Below are positions 35,647-45,661 of a DNA stretch of 64,000 bases, one piece after another. The stretch lies in assembly GCA_907164885.2 (NCBI GenBank), contig OU015499.1:163003129-163067128 (forward strand), read 5' to 3'. Source of the DNA: Dolomedes plantarius (taxonomy: Eukaryota; Arthropoda; Arachnida; Araneae; Dolomedidae). The notes under the pieces are model-generated. The model was not told the origin of the DNA. It saw nothing but the letters and a program-made list of their open reading frames with translations, and did not search any database. Position 1 is the stretch's first letter; every line of letters starts with the position of its first letter. A program made the position numbers and the translations under genes.

Positions 35647-35978
35647 TAATTCATTTCCGGTGTCTGTTAGCCGTGTGCACTGACAACAACTTACAATATT
35701 TGTTCTTTTTTCAGCAGAAATTTAAATTTAATAAAACGAGGGCAAGATGCTTTGAAGTCTTGCAACTTACAGTCGTTTTATTACGACCTGTGTGGAATTA
35801 TATGTGCATGTGTTCATGCGTCAATGAAAAATAAAACTTACGATGTTGAAGTAAGTTTAATTTGTGCTTTTTTCTCTCAAATCTCCTTTTGCCTATTTAA
35901 AAAAATATATGCTCTTCTGATTGACTAGTATTTATCTAGTATTTGAGTAATAAATCTGACTTTTTATAACTGAAATAC

Positions 35979-37770
35979 CGGGTGGCCATAATTAAACTGA
36001 CAGTGCTCACAGTGTTCTGTAGCGCGATCTATTTGCGAGAATGACGCCACATTTTGTAGGAAGATTAAACAAGACGAGGGACGAAGGATTCCGCGAAAAA
36101 ATAAATTAGTTCCAAAAGTCACCGCTAGGGGAATATTTGGCGCTGTGTAATAGAAAATAGAGTGTTAACAAATGCAAATTAATACGGAATAAAATTACCT
36201 TTTATTATGCACATTTTCTTATTTAGATCAAGTGCAATATGGCAACACTTTAAAAAAGCGTAAAATCTACATAAACACCGATAAAGTCTCGTGATCTGCA
36301 ATATCACGTACGCTGAGCAGAAGAAGTTCTTTATTCAAATTTCACGTTACATCCATTGGTACAGTGCCAGCTGCTTGGGTTTTAATAGGCAATGTGTTAC
36401 GTTTCGAATCAATCGGATTGAAAGTTTATGTGCAATGTCTCCTTCTTTAGTCGAACGTGCGTTACTGGTCAAATTCATTTACCTCAACTAGTGCAACGCG
36501 TCAGCCGCTCTTCGTTCTTTTAGAACGCACAAAAAATGCGTAAAGGTAATGGTCCTGTGTCAGTTAATGGGCTAAAAGCAATGGTTGCGACGTTTGAGAA
36601 AACAGGTTCTCTGAAGGTTCAGTCAGGCAGAGGACGAAAATCTGTACCACAGGATACAATCGAAGCAGTTGCCACGGCGATTGTCGACAGAGGACCAGAC
36701 AATATTGCTGCCACCTCTAGCGCTCGTGGATTAGCTCGGAATATGGATATGCATTACAGTACGGTATGGAAAATCTTACGAAAGATTATCAACTTCTATC
36801 CGTACAAGATCAGCCGTGTACAGGAGTTACTGTACCCCGACCATGATAAGAGATTGACTTTTGCTCTCACCTTTCTTGCCAGAATGGAGGTGGATGATGC
36901 TTGGCCGTGGAAAATCTTATGGGGAGACGAGGCCCACTTTTACCTGCATGGAACTGTGAATACCCAGAACTGACGAATTTGGGATGACAAATCACCACAT
37001 GCAGTCACAGAAATTCCCTTACATTCACCAAAGGTAACTGTTTGGTGTGGGTTCACAGCGGAATTTATCGTAGGTCCATTCTTCTATGAGAACATTACCC
37101 CGACAGGACCGGAAACCTGTTCTGTTACCGGAGAGAAATATCGCCACATGTTGAACAGCTTTGTCATTCCGGCACTTCAGCAAAGACAATGCTTGGGGGA
37201 AATCATTTTCATGCAAGATGGAGCCCCTCCACACGATGCTGTACGGGTGCAACAGCTGCTAAGACAGAAATTCACAACAGAAAGAGTCATTAGTCGCTAC
37301 TTTCCAACTGCATGGCCACCTCGGTCGCCTGATCTTACCCCATGCAACTTCTGGCTATGGGGTTACCTTAAGTCCAAGGTCTATCAAGGAGTGGTCCAGG
37401 ACCTGGCTACTTTGAAGGATAACATATCACGGACTGTACGATAGATTCCTGCAGACATGTTACTTTCTGCTGTTGTGCATACTGTGCACAGAATGCAATA
37501 TGTGTCCACAACAACGGCAGCCACATTGAACCTCATTTGAATGCAAAATAAAAGGTAATTTCCGTATTGATTTGCATTTGTTAACACTCTATTTTCTATT
37601 ACACAGCGTCAAATATTCCCCTAGCGGTGACTTTTGGAACTAATTTATTTTTTCGCGGAATCCTTCGTCCCCCGTCTTGTTTAATCTTCCTACAAAATGT
37701 GGCGTCATTCTCGCAAATAGATCGCGCTACAGAACACTGTGAGCACTGTCAGTTTAATTATGGCCACCCG
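35979..37770 (+). mobile_element. Mariner-like element with about 230-bp terminal inverted repeats
   Basis: CGGGTGGCCATAATTAAACT at left is the complement of the right end. Near-identity of the inverted ends extends from 35979-36210 against 37541-37770, including GTTCTGTAGCGCGATCTATT and AGTGTTAACAAATGCAAAT. AAATA lies on both sides, with no clean TA duplication. A decayed transposase fills the space between the TIRs. Total length is 1.79 kb. Confidence 0.85.
36435..37540 (+). pseudogene. IS630-Tc1-mariner transposase pseudogene
   Basis: It starts MSPSLVERALLVKFIYLN, then a TAG at 36489-36491. A frameshift near 36533 leads to the frame with MRKGNGPVSVNGLKAMV, a helix-turn-helix region. The DDE core shows ILWGDEAHF (first Asp), IIFMQDGAPPH (second Asp) and PPRSPDLTPCNFWLWGYLK. 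In the last motif the position normally occupied by the third acidic residue is Asn. Further stops are TGA at 36971-36973 and TAG at 37442-37444, and the frame ends at TGA 37538-37540. It lies neatly between the TIRs; inactive. Confidence 0.85.
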
Positions 37771-37772
37771 AA

Positions 37773-37776
<4 letters not shown>

Positions 37777-37804
<28 letters not shown>
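37777..37804. repeat. (AT)n microsatellite
   Basis: A pure AT run starting six bases beyond the right TIR of the mariner-like element. Confidence 0.85.
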
Positions 37805-37807
<3 letters not shown>

Positions 37808-38198
37808 TTCTTGGGATACATGCTATCCCACCCCGCAAGGAAAAGGTTAAACCCATATGTTGACTGGAAAACCTTAAAAAAACCAAATATAGGAGCCCTA
37901 GTTTCGAGCACACATAATAGATGCGCCCCTTTCTCCAGCTTGTGGAGATGGTAGAGGGAACTTGTATACGATAAATGTAGAACGCCTTTGCATGCAATTA
38001 TTAGTTTAGTTTGTAATTGTAACTTGGTCGTGTAATTAAATGTTTGTTTAATTGTTAGTTATAGATTTTTTTCGAGTCCGAATTACGGCATTAGAATTGA
38101 GAACCAACGGCCCTCGACACGAACTCAGGAGGTAAGTGGATCTCTCTTACCTAATAACGAAGATTTGGAAGTAGGGTTTATCATCCTACACAATTTTG

Positions 38199-38216
38199 TG
38201 GCACCCAACGTGGGGC
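38199..38216 (+). other. Probable primer-binding site of a BEL/Pao LTR retrotransposon
   Basis: TGGCACCCAACGTGGGGC is the complement of a tRNA 3' end (ending TGCCA) and precedes the gag relic by 68 bases. The preceding sequence to about 37805, ending CTACACA, would be the 5' LTR, but I could not define its start or find a second copy. Confidence 0.55.
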
Positions 38217-38283
38217 CGCTTGGTTCTTAATACGGATAAAATTTAAATTCTCTCTAAGAACAGAGGCCTCTGTAACGAAAATA

Positions 38284-38786
38284 ATGAATACGATCAGTGA
38301 AAATATAGAACTCAATAATGAAGATCCCGCAATTGAAGATTCTTTAGCTCTGCTAATTGACAAAGAAAGACAACCAACTGAAATCGATAAAGATATATGT
38401 GGGATAATTAAAGATGAAAAAAAGCTGGTTAAAGAAATTGACAGTACTGTGAAATATAGGGATGACATTGTGTTATGTAAATCCAAAGTAATCAGATATA
38501 TACGAAAATTTCATGCAACTAACGGATCGTTACAGTGCGTTTCAAAATCGAAAGAACAAATAGAGATTAATGGGGTTACAGATAAAAATCAAATGGTCAT
38601 TTCGTTTGGTGTAAATCTCCCAAAACTATCAATCAATAAATTTAAAGGAGATGTTTGCGAGTAGCAAAAATTTTGGGCACGGCGCCAGGCTACGATTTAT
38701 GATAACGAAACCCTAAAAGGAGTTGAAAAATTTAAATATTTGAAAACATTACTGACTGATTCAGCTCTAACATCTATTTCGGGTTA
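38284..38786 (+). pseudogene. BEL/Pao-type gag (DUF1759) 5' part, pseudogene
   Basis: It starts MNTISENIELNNEDPAIEDS. It continues NLPKLSINKFKGDVCE and, after a TAG at 38662-38664 in place of a conserved Trp codon, QKFWARRQATIYDNETLKGV and FKYLKTLLTDSALTSISG. This is the DUF1759 domain of Pao/BEL gag proteins. The frame breaks again just before the hAT insertion at 38795 and the domain resumes at 41033. Confidence 0.75.
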
Positions 38787-38794
38787 GCCCTTGA

Positions 38795-41024
38795 CAGTGT
38801 CGGATCTAGCAAATTTCTCAGCGGGGGCAAGTCACTCCATGCAGCCCCTGTAGCTGTTTTTCACTATTTAATGCAATAATAAATAACAGGATAAAAGTAA
38901 TAGTCGTTGATGGTGTGCCAAACTTAATTTATTGAAATGAAAACAAATATATTTTTAACTTAACAATACTATAGCATAGGAGTATATGCATTTTTTTTCG
39001 TACCGACTAAACATAAAACCCACTACAACCCTCTTGCCCAAGCGATGATGGTCTTGGCAGCTACCTTTCATTATGCTTTAGAAAATGTGCTGTGTGCAGA
39101 TATTTTTACAAAATTGTTTTCCTTAATTTTCTTTCAGAAAAAGAGTTGATCGCTTCTTCATAATTTATTGGATTAGCCTCTTGTCTTTCTATAGACAGTA
39201 TTGCGAGGTTTTTCAATCTGTCTTGAGTCATTGTTGATCTGAGAGAGTTTTTAATTATCTTCGGTTTCCTAAAACTCCTCTCCCAGCTTGCTGGTGTAGT
39301 TGGGAGCGTTAAATAAACTCTCCAGGCTATGCACACATTTGGGAAAGCATCAGTCAAATCTCTTTGTTGGATAAGGTTTAGAAGAACAAGTTGATTCAAT
39401 TCTTCAAAATTAACTGAATTCTGTAACTGATTACGAAGAACTAGGATTTCAGTAGGGAACTCATCTTCACTTATATCTTCAAGATATTTACTAGCTAAGT
39501 TTGCAGCACGAGTTTTCAACTGCTTGTCATTCAACATTTTCAAATTTTTTCAATTTAGAAAAAAAAATATTGTTGAGTGCACTTGTACTCTACATTCTAT
39601 CTTTGAACTGGATCAGTATCACATCGATTACTTCCTTCAGACTATGGTAAAAACTTTCTTCTACAGAGAAACTTCTTCCTTCATCTTGCGCCATCTCTCC
39701 AGGCATTATTTTCCTTTTTGGGATTCTGCGAGTTTCCATAGTTGGCCCCACTTCAGTTTTTACGTTATTTCTTTAGCAGTCTTTATCCATTCATTTATTC
39801 CATTTCTCAGCCTTTCCATGGTTTCGGTGAAACCTTCAAACATTTGTATTGTTTTTGACAATATTATGTTATGTTTCAGTATTTCCTGGTTGACTCTCTG
39901 AATTTCTTAAGATATCTGCTCAGACAACCAAATACGAAATAAGTCGGAAATCTTTCAAAGTACGAATGAGACTGGAGGCATCAGATTTCAAGATCTTTAA
40001 GTCTTTTACAAGAGAATGAACTGCTTCGGACTTAGCAGACCATCGAGTATCACTGGTTCCTTTTATATTTGTTTTTGTGTGTTTCTTTCATCACTTCCCA
40101 CCGTTGTGTTGATGAAGCAAATTAGGTGTATAATCAGTGGATTATTTCATATACGTTCGCTGTTTCACGAGATGTTGATGCTGTATGCAGTCCCACCAGA
40201 TTCAAGGAGTGGGCTGTGCACGGGACAAAAGTTACTAATGGGTTGATATCGAAGAACCTAGCTTGAACTACTATATAAACACTACACATGTTCGACCCAT
40301 TATCATATGTTTGGGTTCTCATTTTCCTATTTCTAACCCATCTTCCTCCAACTTATGAAACATTGTATCTGCCAAGTACTACCCAGATTTTCAAATAACT
40401 GCTATAATATCAATGAAGCTTTCTCTGATATCGAATTGGCCATTTTCATCCTTAGTAACACATCGGCTTTGCTGGCTCATTTGTTCTGTGAGTGATTTAT
40501 CAGGTGTGCAATCAAATAGTGCGGAGTACTTTGCGTGATATATGTCATTCAGTATCTTCTTTCGAACACAATCTCCCATCTTTTCAATGAAACTGTAAAA
40601 CTGATTAATTGAACATTTCCACAATTCACTAAAAATTACAATTTACAAGCGGACGCACCGACAGGCGATAAGTCTGCAACTGGCACTATCTTTTCTCGCC
40701 TCTCCTGATCTCTATGAATCACGGGCCACCCTCCCCTCTCCTAGCTACCTGCTTGTTTTTCGGCAATGAAACATTCTCCGCAAATCGCATCAACGCAATT
40801 AGCGCTCTTCTGTTATTGAAATGCGCTTGTTTACTCTTACGTAAAGCAAGGATTTGAGTTTACTTTCTGTAATTAATAGTTTAATAAAGCCCCACCAGTA
40901 TAAAAAGAAAGTGATCTGAGAATATCTAAATTTTATGTTTCATTTATATTTTTATGGCACTATGAAATTATAAAAAAGGAAAATTTTTTTCAATCCCATT
41001 TTGCACCCCCTCAATCCGGTACTG
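38795..41024 (-). mobile_element. hAT element nested in the BEL/Pao gag
   Basis: The ends CAGTGTCGGAT and the complement CAGTACCGGAT are imperfect TIRs. They are flanked by GCCCTTGA (38787-38794) and GCCTTTGA (41025-41032), an 8-bp duplication with one change. The host gag domain continues on the far side in the right order. The interior holds a decayed ZMYM1-like transposase on the minus strand. The terminal C- and G-rich tracts near 38820 and 41003-41010 are typical of this hAT group. Confidence 0.85.
39106..40650 (-). pseudogene. ZMYM1-like hAT transposase pseudogene
   Basis: In transcript order, IRESFIDII region and SLTEQMSQQSRCVTKDENGQ lie at 40391-40624. YDNGSNMCSVYIVVQARFFD, then PCTAHSLNLVGLH, which includes the second catalytic Asp, lies at 40134-40322. 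A C-terminal 145-codon frame (39106-39543) ends with the dimerisation domain (LTLPTTPASWERSFRKPKII, then LRSTMTQDRLKNLAILSIE). Stops and frameshifts separate the pieces and the N terminus is missing. Confidence 0.75.
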
Positions 41025-41032
41025 GCCTTTGA

Positions 41033-41510
41033 TAGCTGAAAATTATACTAAAGAGGTAAAAAATTCTTACGGACCGATTTGGGTAAAAGAAAAAATTCAT
41101 ATCCGCCCATATGAATAATCTATTAGATATAGAACCCGTTAGAAAATCGGATGATTTAAAACCTTTAAGAAATTTGTATAATTTAGAAATCCAAATAAGA
41201 AGTTTAGAAAGTCTTACGGTTACTGAAGATTCATATGGCTGTTTATTGTGTCCCCTTCAACTTAAAGCAATACCAAATGGTTTAGTTCTAGAGTTTAACC
41301 GTAGAAAGGATTCAGAAAGTGAAACTTACGCACGATCAGCGTCCGATGAGCGTAGATGAAAAAAAAAAGAATTCATTACGTAAAGCAGGCAGATGTTTCA
41401 AATGATTAGCGAAGTACCCTATTGCTTGAAAGTGTGAAAATAAAATACATTCTAAAAATTGCAATCGGGATAATCATAGCCGTTTGGAATCGGCGGTAAG
41501 CTGTAGGTCC
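41033..41510 (+). pseudogene. BEL/Pao-type gag 3' part with zinc-knuckle relic
   Basis: Continuation of the DUF1759 domain: ENYTKEV, then a frameshift, then MNNLLDIEPVRKSDDLKPLR and SLTVTEDSYGCLLCPLQLKA. Further on, KAGRCFK*LAKYPIA*KCEN is a CCHC zinc knuckle with two stops, followed by a second Cys-rich stretch. Evidence that both pieces were one gag gene comes from domain order across the hAT insertion. Confidence 0.7.
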
Positions 41511-42092
41511 AGTTCGAATTAGCCCCCGTGTAGTAAAAAAGGACCATAGCGCTCTAAACCAACATGTCTAAATACGCGGGTCATTTCAGAAGTAATGCAC
41601 ACTAAATTAGTTTTTTTATACCTACTTGATTTATGAAAATTTATCTCGACAGTCCTTCTATATACTCCCCCTGCTTCTGAAAACAAAGTCCTAACATCTA
41701 GGAAATTATTCATTCCCTGCTGCATGCTACTTTTGTTGAGTCCTCTAATGACTCGGGTAAAGGCTGAGGTAAGCTCTTCTAAGGTGGAAAAACGTTGACT
41801 GCAAATGTTTCAACAGTGCAATGTCCAGGTGTTTCTGTTTTAGCTCAGATGTCCAGCAGTGAGGAACCCACCGAGCACAAACAGTCAACTTTATATGTGA
41901 TCTTTGATCTACACTCACATTACCCGAGACCTCTGCAAATCCTTTTAAAAAATTCTCACTTCAAAACAAAACACGTGAGAAAACTTTCACAGACACAAAT
42001 ATTCCTCTAGTCCTCAACAGCAAATGGCGAAATTTCTTTTATTGTATCATACTGGAAGAAATGGCGCCCTCTTGTGCATTATCTTACAAGAT
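41511..42092. other. Unassigned region after the gag relic
   Basis: Possibly more of the LTR element: a short plus-strand frame at 41795-42010 (STVQCPGVSVLAQMSSSEEP) has the composition of a gag-pol linker. A 68-codon minus-strand frame at 41519-41725 is unidentified. No integrase, reverse transcriptase or 3' LTR is visible. Confidence 0.35.
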
Positions 42093-42688
42093 CCAGTAGA
42101 GTCCATTATTCATGAGACGAGACTTGGTGAAACTTATGAACATTTGTTAAGAGATGAGTTCCAAATTAAAATTATATATTTCGTACATAAAAAGTTGATA
42201 CGATATCTAATATAGAAGCATAATTACGTGCTCCATGCGTCAAATACTATTTTGGCTGCACATTACGAAAAAATCCTTCTAATAAAAGTTAAATTACTTT
42301 AAAATAATTAAAAGAGAGCCAAAAACGAAAATTAATTCAATCTCGATATGAAGCTATAAAATATTTATTTATATATTATACATATATATACCATTTAATG
42401 AACACAGCATATGTACACAAAAGCAGTTAAATCTTAAAAATTTAAATTTCATATTAGGCAAAAAAAAAACCAGAAGTATTGCACAAGTGACATTTCAAGA
42501 CACCCGTTCCGGAAGTGTAAACAGGTATGACAAGTTTTTTACTCCAATCACTTGGGTAGAACAAGTATCCCAACAAGGATCATGGGTAGATACTGATAGC
42601 GCATTGCTGTATTTAAACATATTTACAAAAGAAGAGTACTGTCATAAAACACTACATTCCAAAATATAATTACGTGCGATATCGCATT
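42093..42688. repeat. ZNF3 3' flank, homologous to 20300-20920
   Basis: Colinear matches with the ZNF2 flank (AGAGTCCATTAT, GATACGATATCTAATATA, AAACCAGAAGTATTG, ATAATTACGTGCGATATC) up to the TTAA where the piggyBac is inserted. Homology resumes at 45259. Confidence 0.75.
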
Positions 42689-42692
42689 TTAA

Positions 42693-45254
42693 CCCTTTGC
42701 GGACGACCGCCGAGTTTCGCGGAAGTTACACTGGGGACGAAAAGCACCGCTGCGCGAATGACCCTGGAGGACGGGAGATTTTTGACGCTAAGCCTAATCT
42801 ACATGAAAGACTTAGAATCGCATTGCGCTCCACACTAATTTTACTTCTGCATGATCAGGAACTTTCAAAAGCATTGCATATATATTTTGCTGATAACTAT
42901 AGGTAATTTTAACATTAGAATTGAAAGATAATGAATAAAAATTAGCACTTACCTTGAAAAAAAAATTATACCTTTCGACAATTACTTTAGAAATTTAATT
43001 GAACTTTTATTTTTAAAACGTAATAAAAACTAATAATTTCAAAATAAGATTCAGAAAGACATATATATACAATTAAAAAATGGGATATTTACATATTATT
43101 TTAAAAGCATTTTTGTGTGTGATATACTTCAAAGCAAGGATCAATGCATAATCCAACATCGCATTCTCTACATTCATAATAACTCTCCACACGTTTCCTT
43201 TTCTCTTTCGTTGTTTGAGAACAAACAACGCACCTCCTTCGTTTGTCTTTTTTCCCAGTTTTAGAACATAATTTAGGAAAATGCCTCCCAGATAAGCGGA
43301 ATGCAGATAATTTATCCAAAGGGCGAGAGGGGCGCTCTTGAGGTACGAAATATTTTCCCAATATTTGCTCTACAAGGTTCAGCCGAAATTGTAGGGCAGG
43401 GCACTTTTTCTGGGTGTGATGATTATATATTGCATTAGCATTTAGTAAGGTGATGTCCAGAAATCCGAAAAATAATTTTCGGTACCATTTTACCGTTTTT
43501 CTGTAGGCTGGATAATGCGTCAAAGACGCATCGCCCATGTCCACTCCGCCCATATTTTTATTGTAGTCTAATATGCATGTTGGCTTCATTATATTTGCCC
43601 CTGTTTTTCTATCTGTACGCCCTGATGGTTGCACTCCAGTATTATGCATGGAGGTTAACATCAGAACCACTTTCTTTTTATCCTTGAAAGCAATTATATT
43701 AGTATTGCCTTTTTGTATTGCAGCAATTTCTTTCTCAAATGAAAGGGGAGGAAAATTTTTCGGCATACCTTTTCTGTTTTTCTGGACAGTTCCACACATA
43801 TTTGTATTTACAGAAGACAAGTAATCTGCCAATGACGGGGAAGTAAAAAACCTGTCCAAATATAAATTATATCCTTTTCCAGTCAAGTTACTAAACAGAG
43901 TTCTCACAACGCGTTCTCCGTAATTTCCCCCATCTTCGCATAACAACGTGTCTTTTCCTGTGTAAATTAGGAAGTTCCACACATATCCAGATTTCGATTC
44001 TGATAGTTTATAAATTTTGATTCCATACCTAGATCTCTTTGAAGGTATGTACTGACGAAATCCTAATCTCCCTTTCCAAGAGAATAGAGATTCGTCGATG
44101 CATATGTTTTCCTCGGGAGTATAGACATTTTTAAATTTTTCCAGAAGTATATCTAAAACAGGTTTTATCTTATCCAGCTTTTTTGCATTACCATCTTCTG
44201 TGAAGTGCATATATCGCAAGATACTTAAAAACCGGTCTCTACTCATCGTTGAGTTGAAAAACGGTGTTGCGATAATTTGGTTCGTCGAAAAATACATTTT
44301 TATATCAGGCTTTTTCACGATGCTAGATGTTATAATCAAAGCCAAAAAAACTCGAAATTCATCTGCAGTAACAGGTGTAAAATGCGCAAATGACGGAGAA
44401 GCCTGTGATGTGGATGCTGCATGAAGCTTCCTTTCTTCCTCTTTCTCTGCGAAGCTGTTTGTAGCTTTTACAATAAGCTCAATTAAATCATCACTGAAAA
44501 ATATATTAAAAAAATCCATCTCATTACAATGAAGCGATGTCACATTTAGCCCCGGAGTGCCAACGAAAGGATGCGGAGAAATATCCTTCACATTATACGA
44601 CCACTCCTTCGAAACTGGTGATTGAAGTACGGATGCACTTTGGTTAACCGTACCATTATCATCATCCTCATTCGATTCATCTCCAGATGAATGAGATACA
44701 CATAAAGTCCAAGAATCTAAACTATCTACTGCACTTTCATCACTATCTGATTGCTCCAATAGAGCCAAAATTTCCTCCTGTGTTAAAGCTCTTTTTCTTT
44801 TCGCCATCCTTTCCCCTCGCTTAACTCTAACTTTTTAACACCAAACCCATGAAAATACTATTATAGAACAAATATTCCCCCATCCCTCTGAAAAATAAAT
44901 AAAAAGTAAAAACACAAGCCGCCGATTACAAAAGAGAGTGGGAGTCTAACGCGACAGCAATCCACTGCACGTTCATTTGTTTACATTACCGAAAAACACT
45001 TGTTCACCCTTCTCCCCAAACCAAAACAAAAAAAAAGAAGTATTTCTGAAGGTCAGTGCTTGGAAAACCCGTTAAAGACCGTTATTGGAAAGTAGCGCCA
45101 TCTTTTATTCAAAATACAAAACGTTCCATTTAAAAACACGGATACGTGGCAGCCGTCTTCTGCAGAAAATTGACTATCGCCACGTACACGCGTTCGCCGT
45201 CCTTTGCGGTAAATTTCAGCTGAACACGCGTACGTGGCGCTCGTCCGGAAAGGG
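42693..45254 (-). mobile_element. Complete piggyBac element with TIRs and TTAA duplications
   Basis: CCCTTTGCGGACGACCGCCG at left and the complementary right end CCCTTTCCGGACGAGCGCCA match at 17 of 20 bases. TTAA flanks both sides (42689-42692, 45255-45258). The length of 2562 bp is close to that of canonical piggyBac elements. The right subterminal region holds an 18-bp-arm hairpin (45178-45195 with 45222-45239, two mismatches). It interrupts the 3' flank of ZNF3, whose ZNF2 counterpart is uninterrupted. With an unbroken transposase this is the best candidate for an autonomous element here. Confidence 0.93.
43101..44807 (-). CDS. piggyBac transposase, 568 codons, uninterrupted
   Basis: Cuts and pastes its element at TTAA in the nucleus. 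An acidic N terminus (about residues 10-55, Ser/Asp/Glu-rich) precedes the DDE_Tnp_1_7 domain (about 75-465). Catalytic candidates are Asp238 (NICIDESLFSWKG), Asp318 (YNLYLDRFFTS) and Asp423 with Asp426 (MGGVDMGD). The tail (526-567) is a Cys-rich zinc-binding domain, CVVC, YYECRECDVGLC, then CF. The start ATG at 44805-44807 gives MAKRKRALTQEEI, and a TTTATT at 43006-43011 provides an AATAAA on the coding strand about 90 bases after the stop. Length and all key residues fit an active PGBD4-like transposase, with no stop or frameshift. Confidence 0.93.
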   Translation of the reverse strand: MAKRKRALTQEEILALLEQSDSDESAVDSLDSWTLCVSHSSGDESNEDDDNGTVNQSASVLQSPVSKEWSYNVKDISPHPFVGTPGLNVTSLHCNEMDFFNIFFSDDLIELIVKATNSFAEKEEERKLHAASTSQASPSFAHFTPVTADEFRVFLALIITSSIVKKPDIKMYFSTNQIIATPFFNSTMSRDRFLSILRYMHFTEDGNAKKLDKIKPVLDILLEKFKNVYTPEENICIDESLFSWKGRLGFRQYIPSKRSRYGIKIYKLSESKSGYVWNFLIYTGKDTLLCEDGGNYGERVVRTLFSNLTGKGYNLYLDRFFTSPSLADYLSSVNTNMCGTVQKNRKGMPKNFPPLSFEKEIAAIQKGNTNIIAFKDKKKVVLMLTSMHNTGVQPSGRTDRKTGANIMKPTCILDYNKNMGGVDMGDASLTHYPAYRKTVKWYRKLFFGFLDITLLNANAIYNHHTQKKCPALQFRLNLVEQILGKYFVPQERPSRPLDKLSAFRLSGRHFPKLCSKTGKKDKRRRCVVCSQTTKEKRKRVESYYECRECDVGLCIDPCFEVYHTQKCF

Positions 45255-45354
45255 TTAATAAACACCGTCAAAACCTGAGTTTGAATTTAATTTTGAAGGA
45301 TATTTTCCCCACGGTGGGACAAAATATTGTTTCATACGATACTAGAAAGTGGGT

Positions 45355-45661
45355 TACATACCTGAAAGGGTAGGGAGATGTGTTTTTAAAGCCCATTGGA
45401 AAAAAATCTTTGCACTCACACAGTGAGAACTAAAGATTTCTCTTCTGTATGGGTACGAATATTTTTTCACATGATCGAGTTCAGAAAACCTTTTCTTACA
45501 TTTAGTGCACACCAAGTCTTTCCTCGTTGGACAAGGAAATGCGTTTTAAACTTCCCCTGGGAAGAAAATCTTTTGTCACATACACTGCATGCGAAAGGTT
45601 TATCTCGTACGTGGGTGCGGAGATGTGTATTTTTAAACAACCCTGCCCAGAAAACCTTTTC
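45355..45661 (-). pseudogene. Degenerate fingers downstream of the ZNF3 stop
   Basis: Minus-strand finger words continue after the stop: KRFSGQGCLK, then a histidine-arm region with a two-base AC insertion near 45628, then more eroded pieces to about 45370. The present TGA at 45662-45664 comes from loss of two bases (TA) in the normally invariant CTCACATA phrase, which shifts the frame in finger 19. Confidence 0.7.

Larger units (their letters stand above)
34621..35941. repeat. Unclassified repeat R, copy 2, carrying two MITEs
   Basis: It matches 23049-23704 from TATACGCCATCGGAG to TTTATCTAGTA after removal of the MITEs at 34981-35449 and 35461-35646. It begins near the point where block C loses similarity to block A, so R copies bracket 23705-34620 as direct repeats. 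Confidence 0.75.

Noticed and set aside
37805..38192. Defined 5' LTR for the BEL/Pao relic
   Set aside because: Primer-binding site is convincing, but no second LTR copy or clear TG start was found, so limits cannot be supported.
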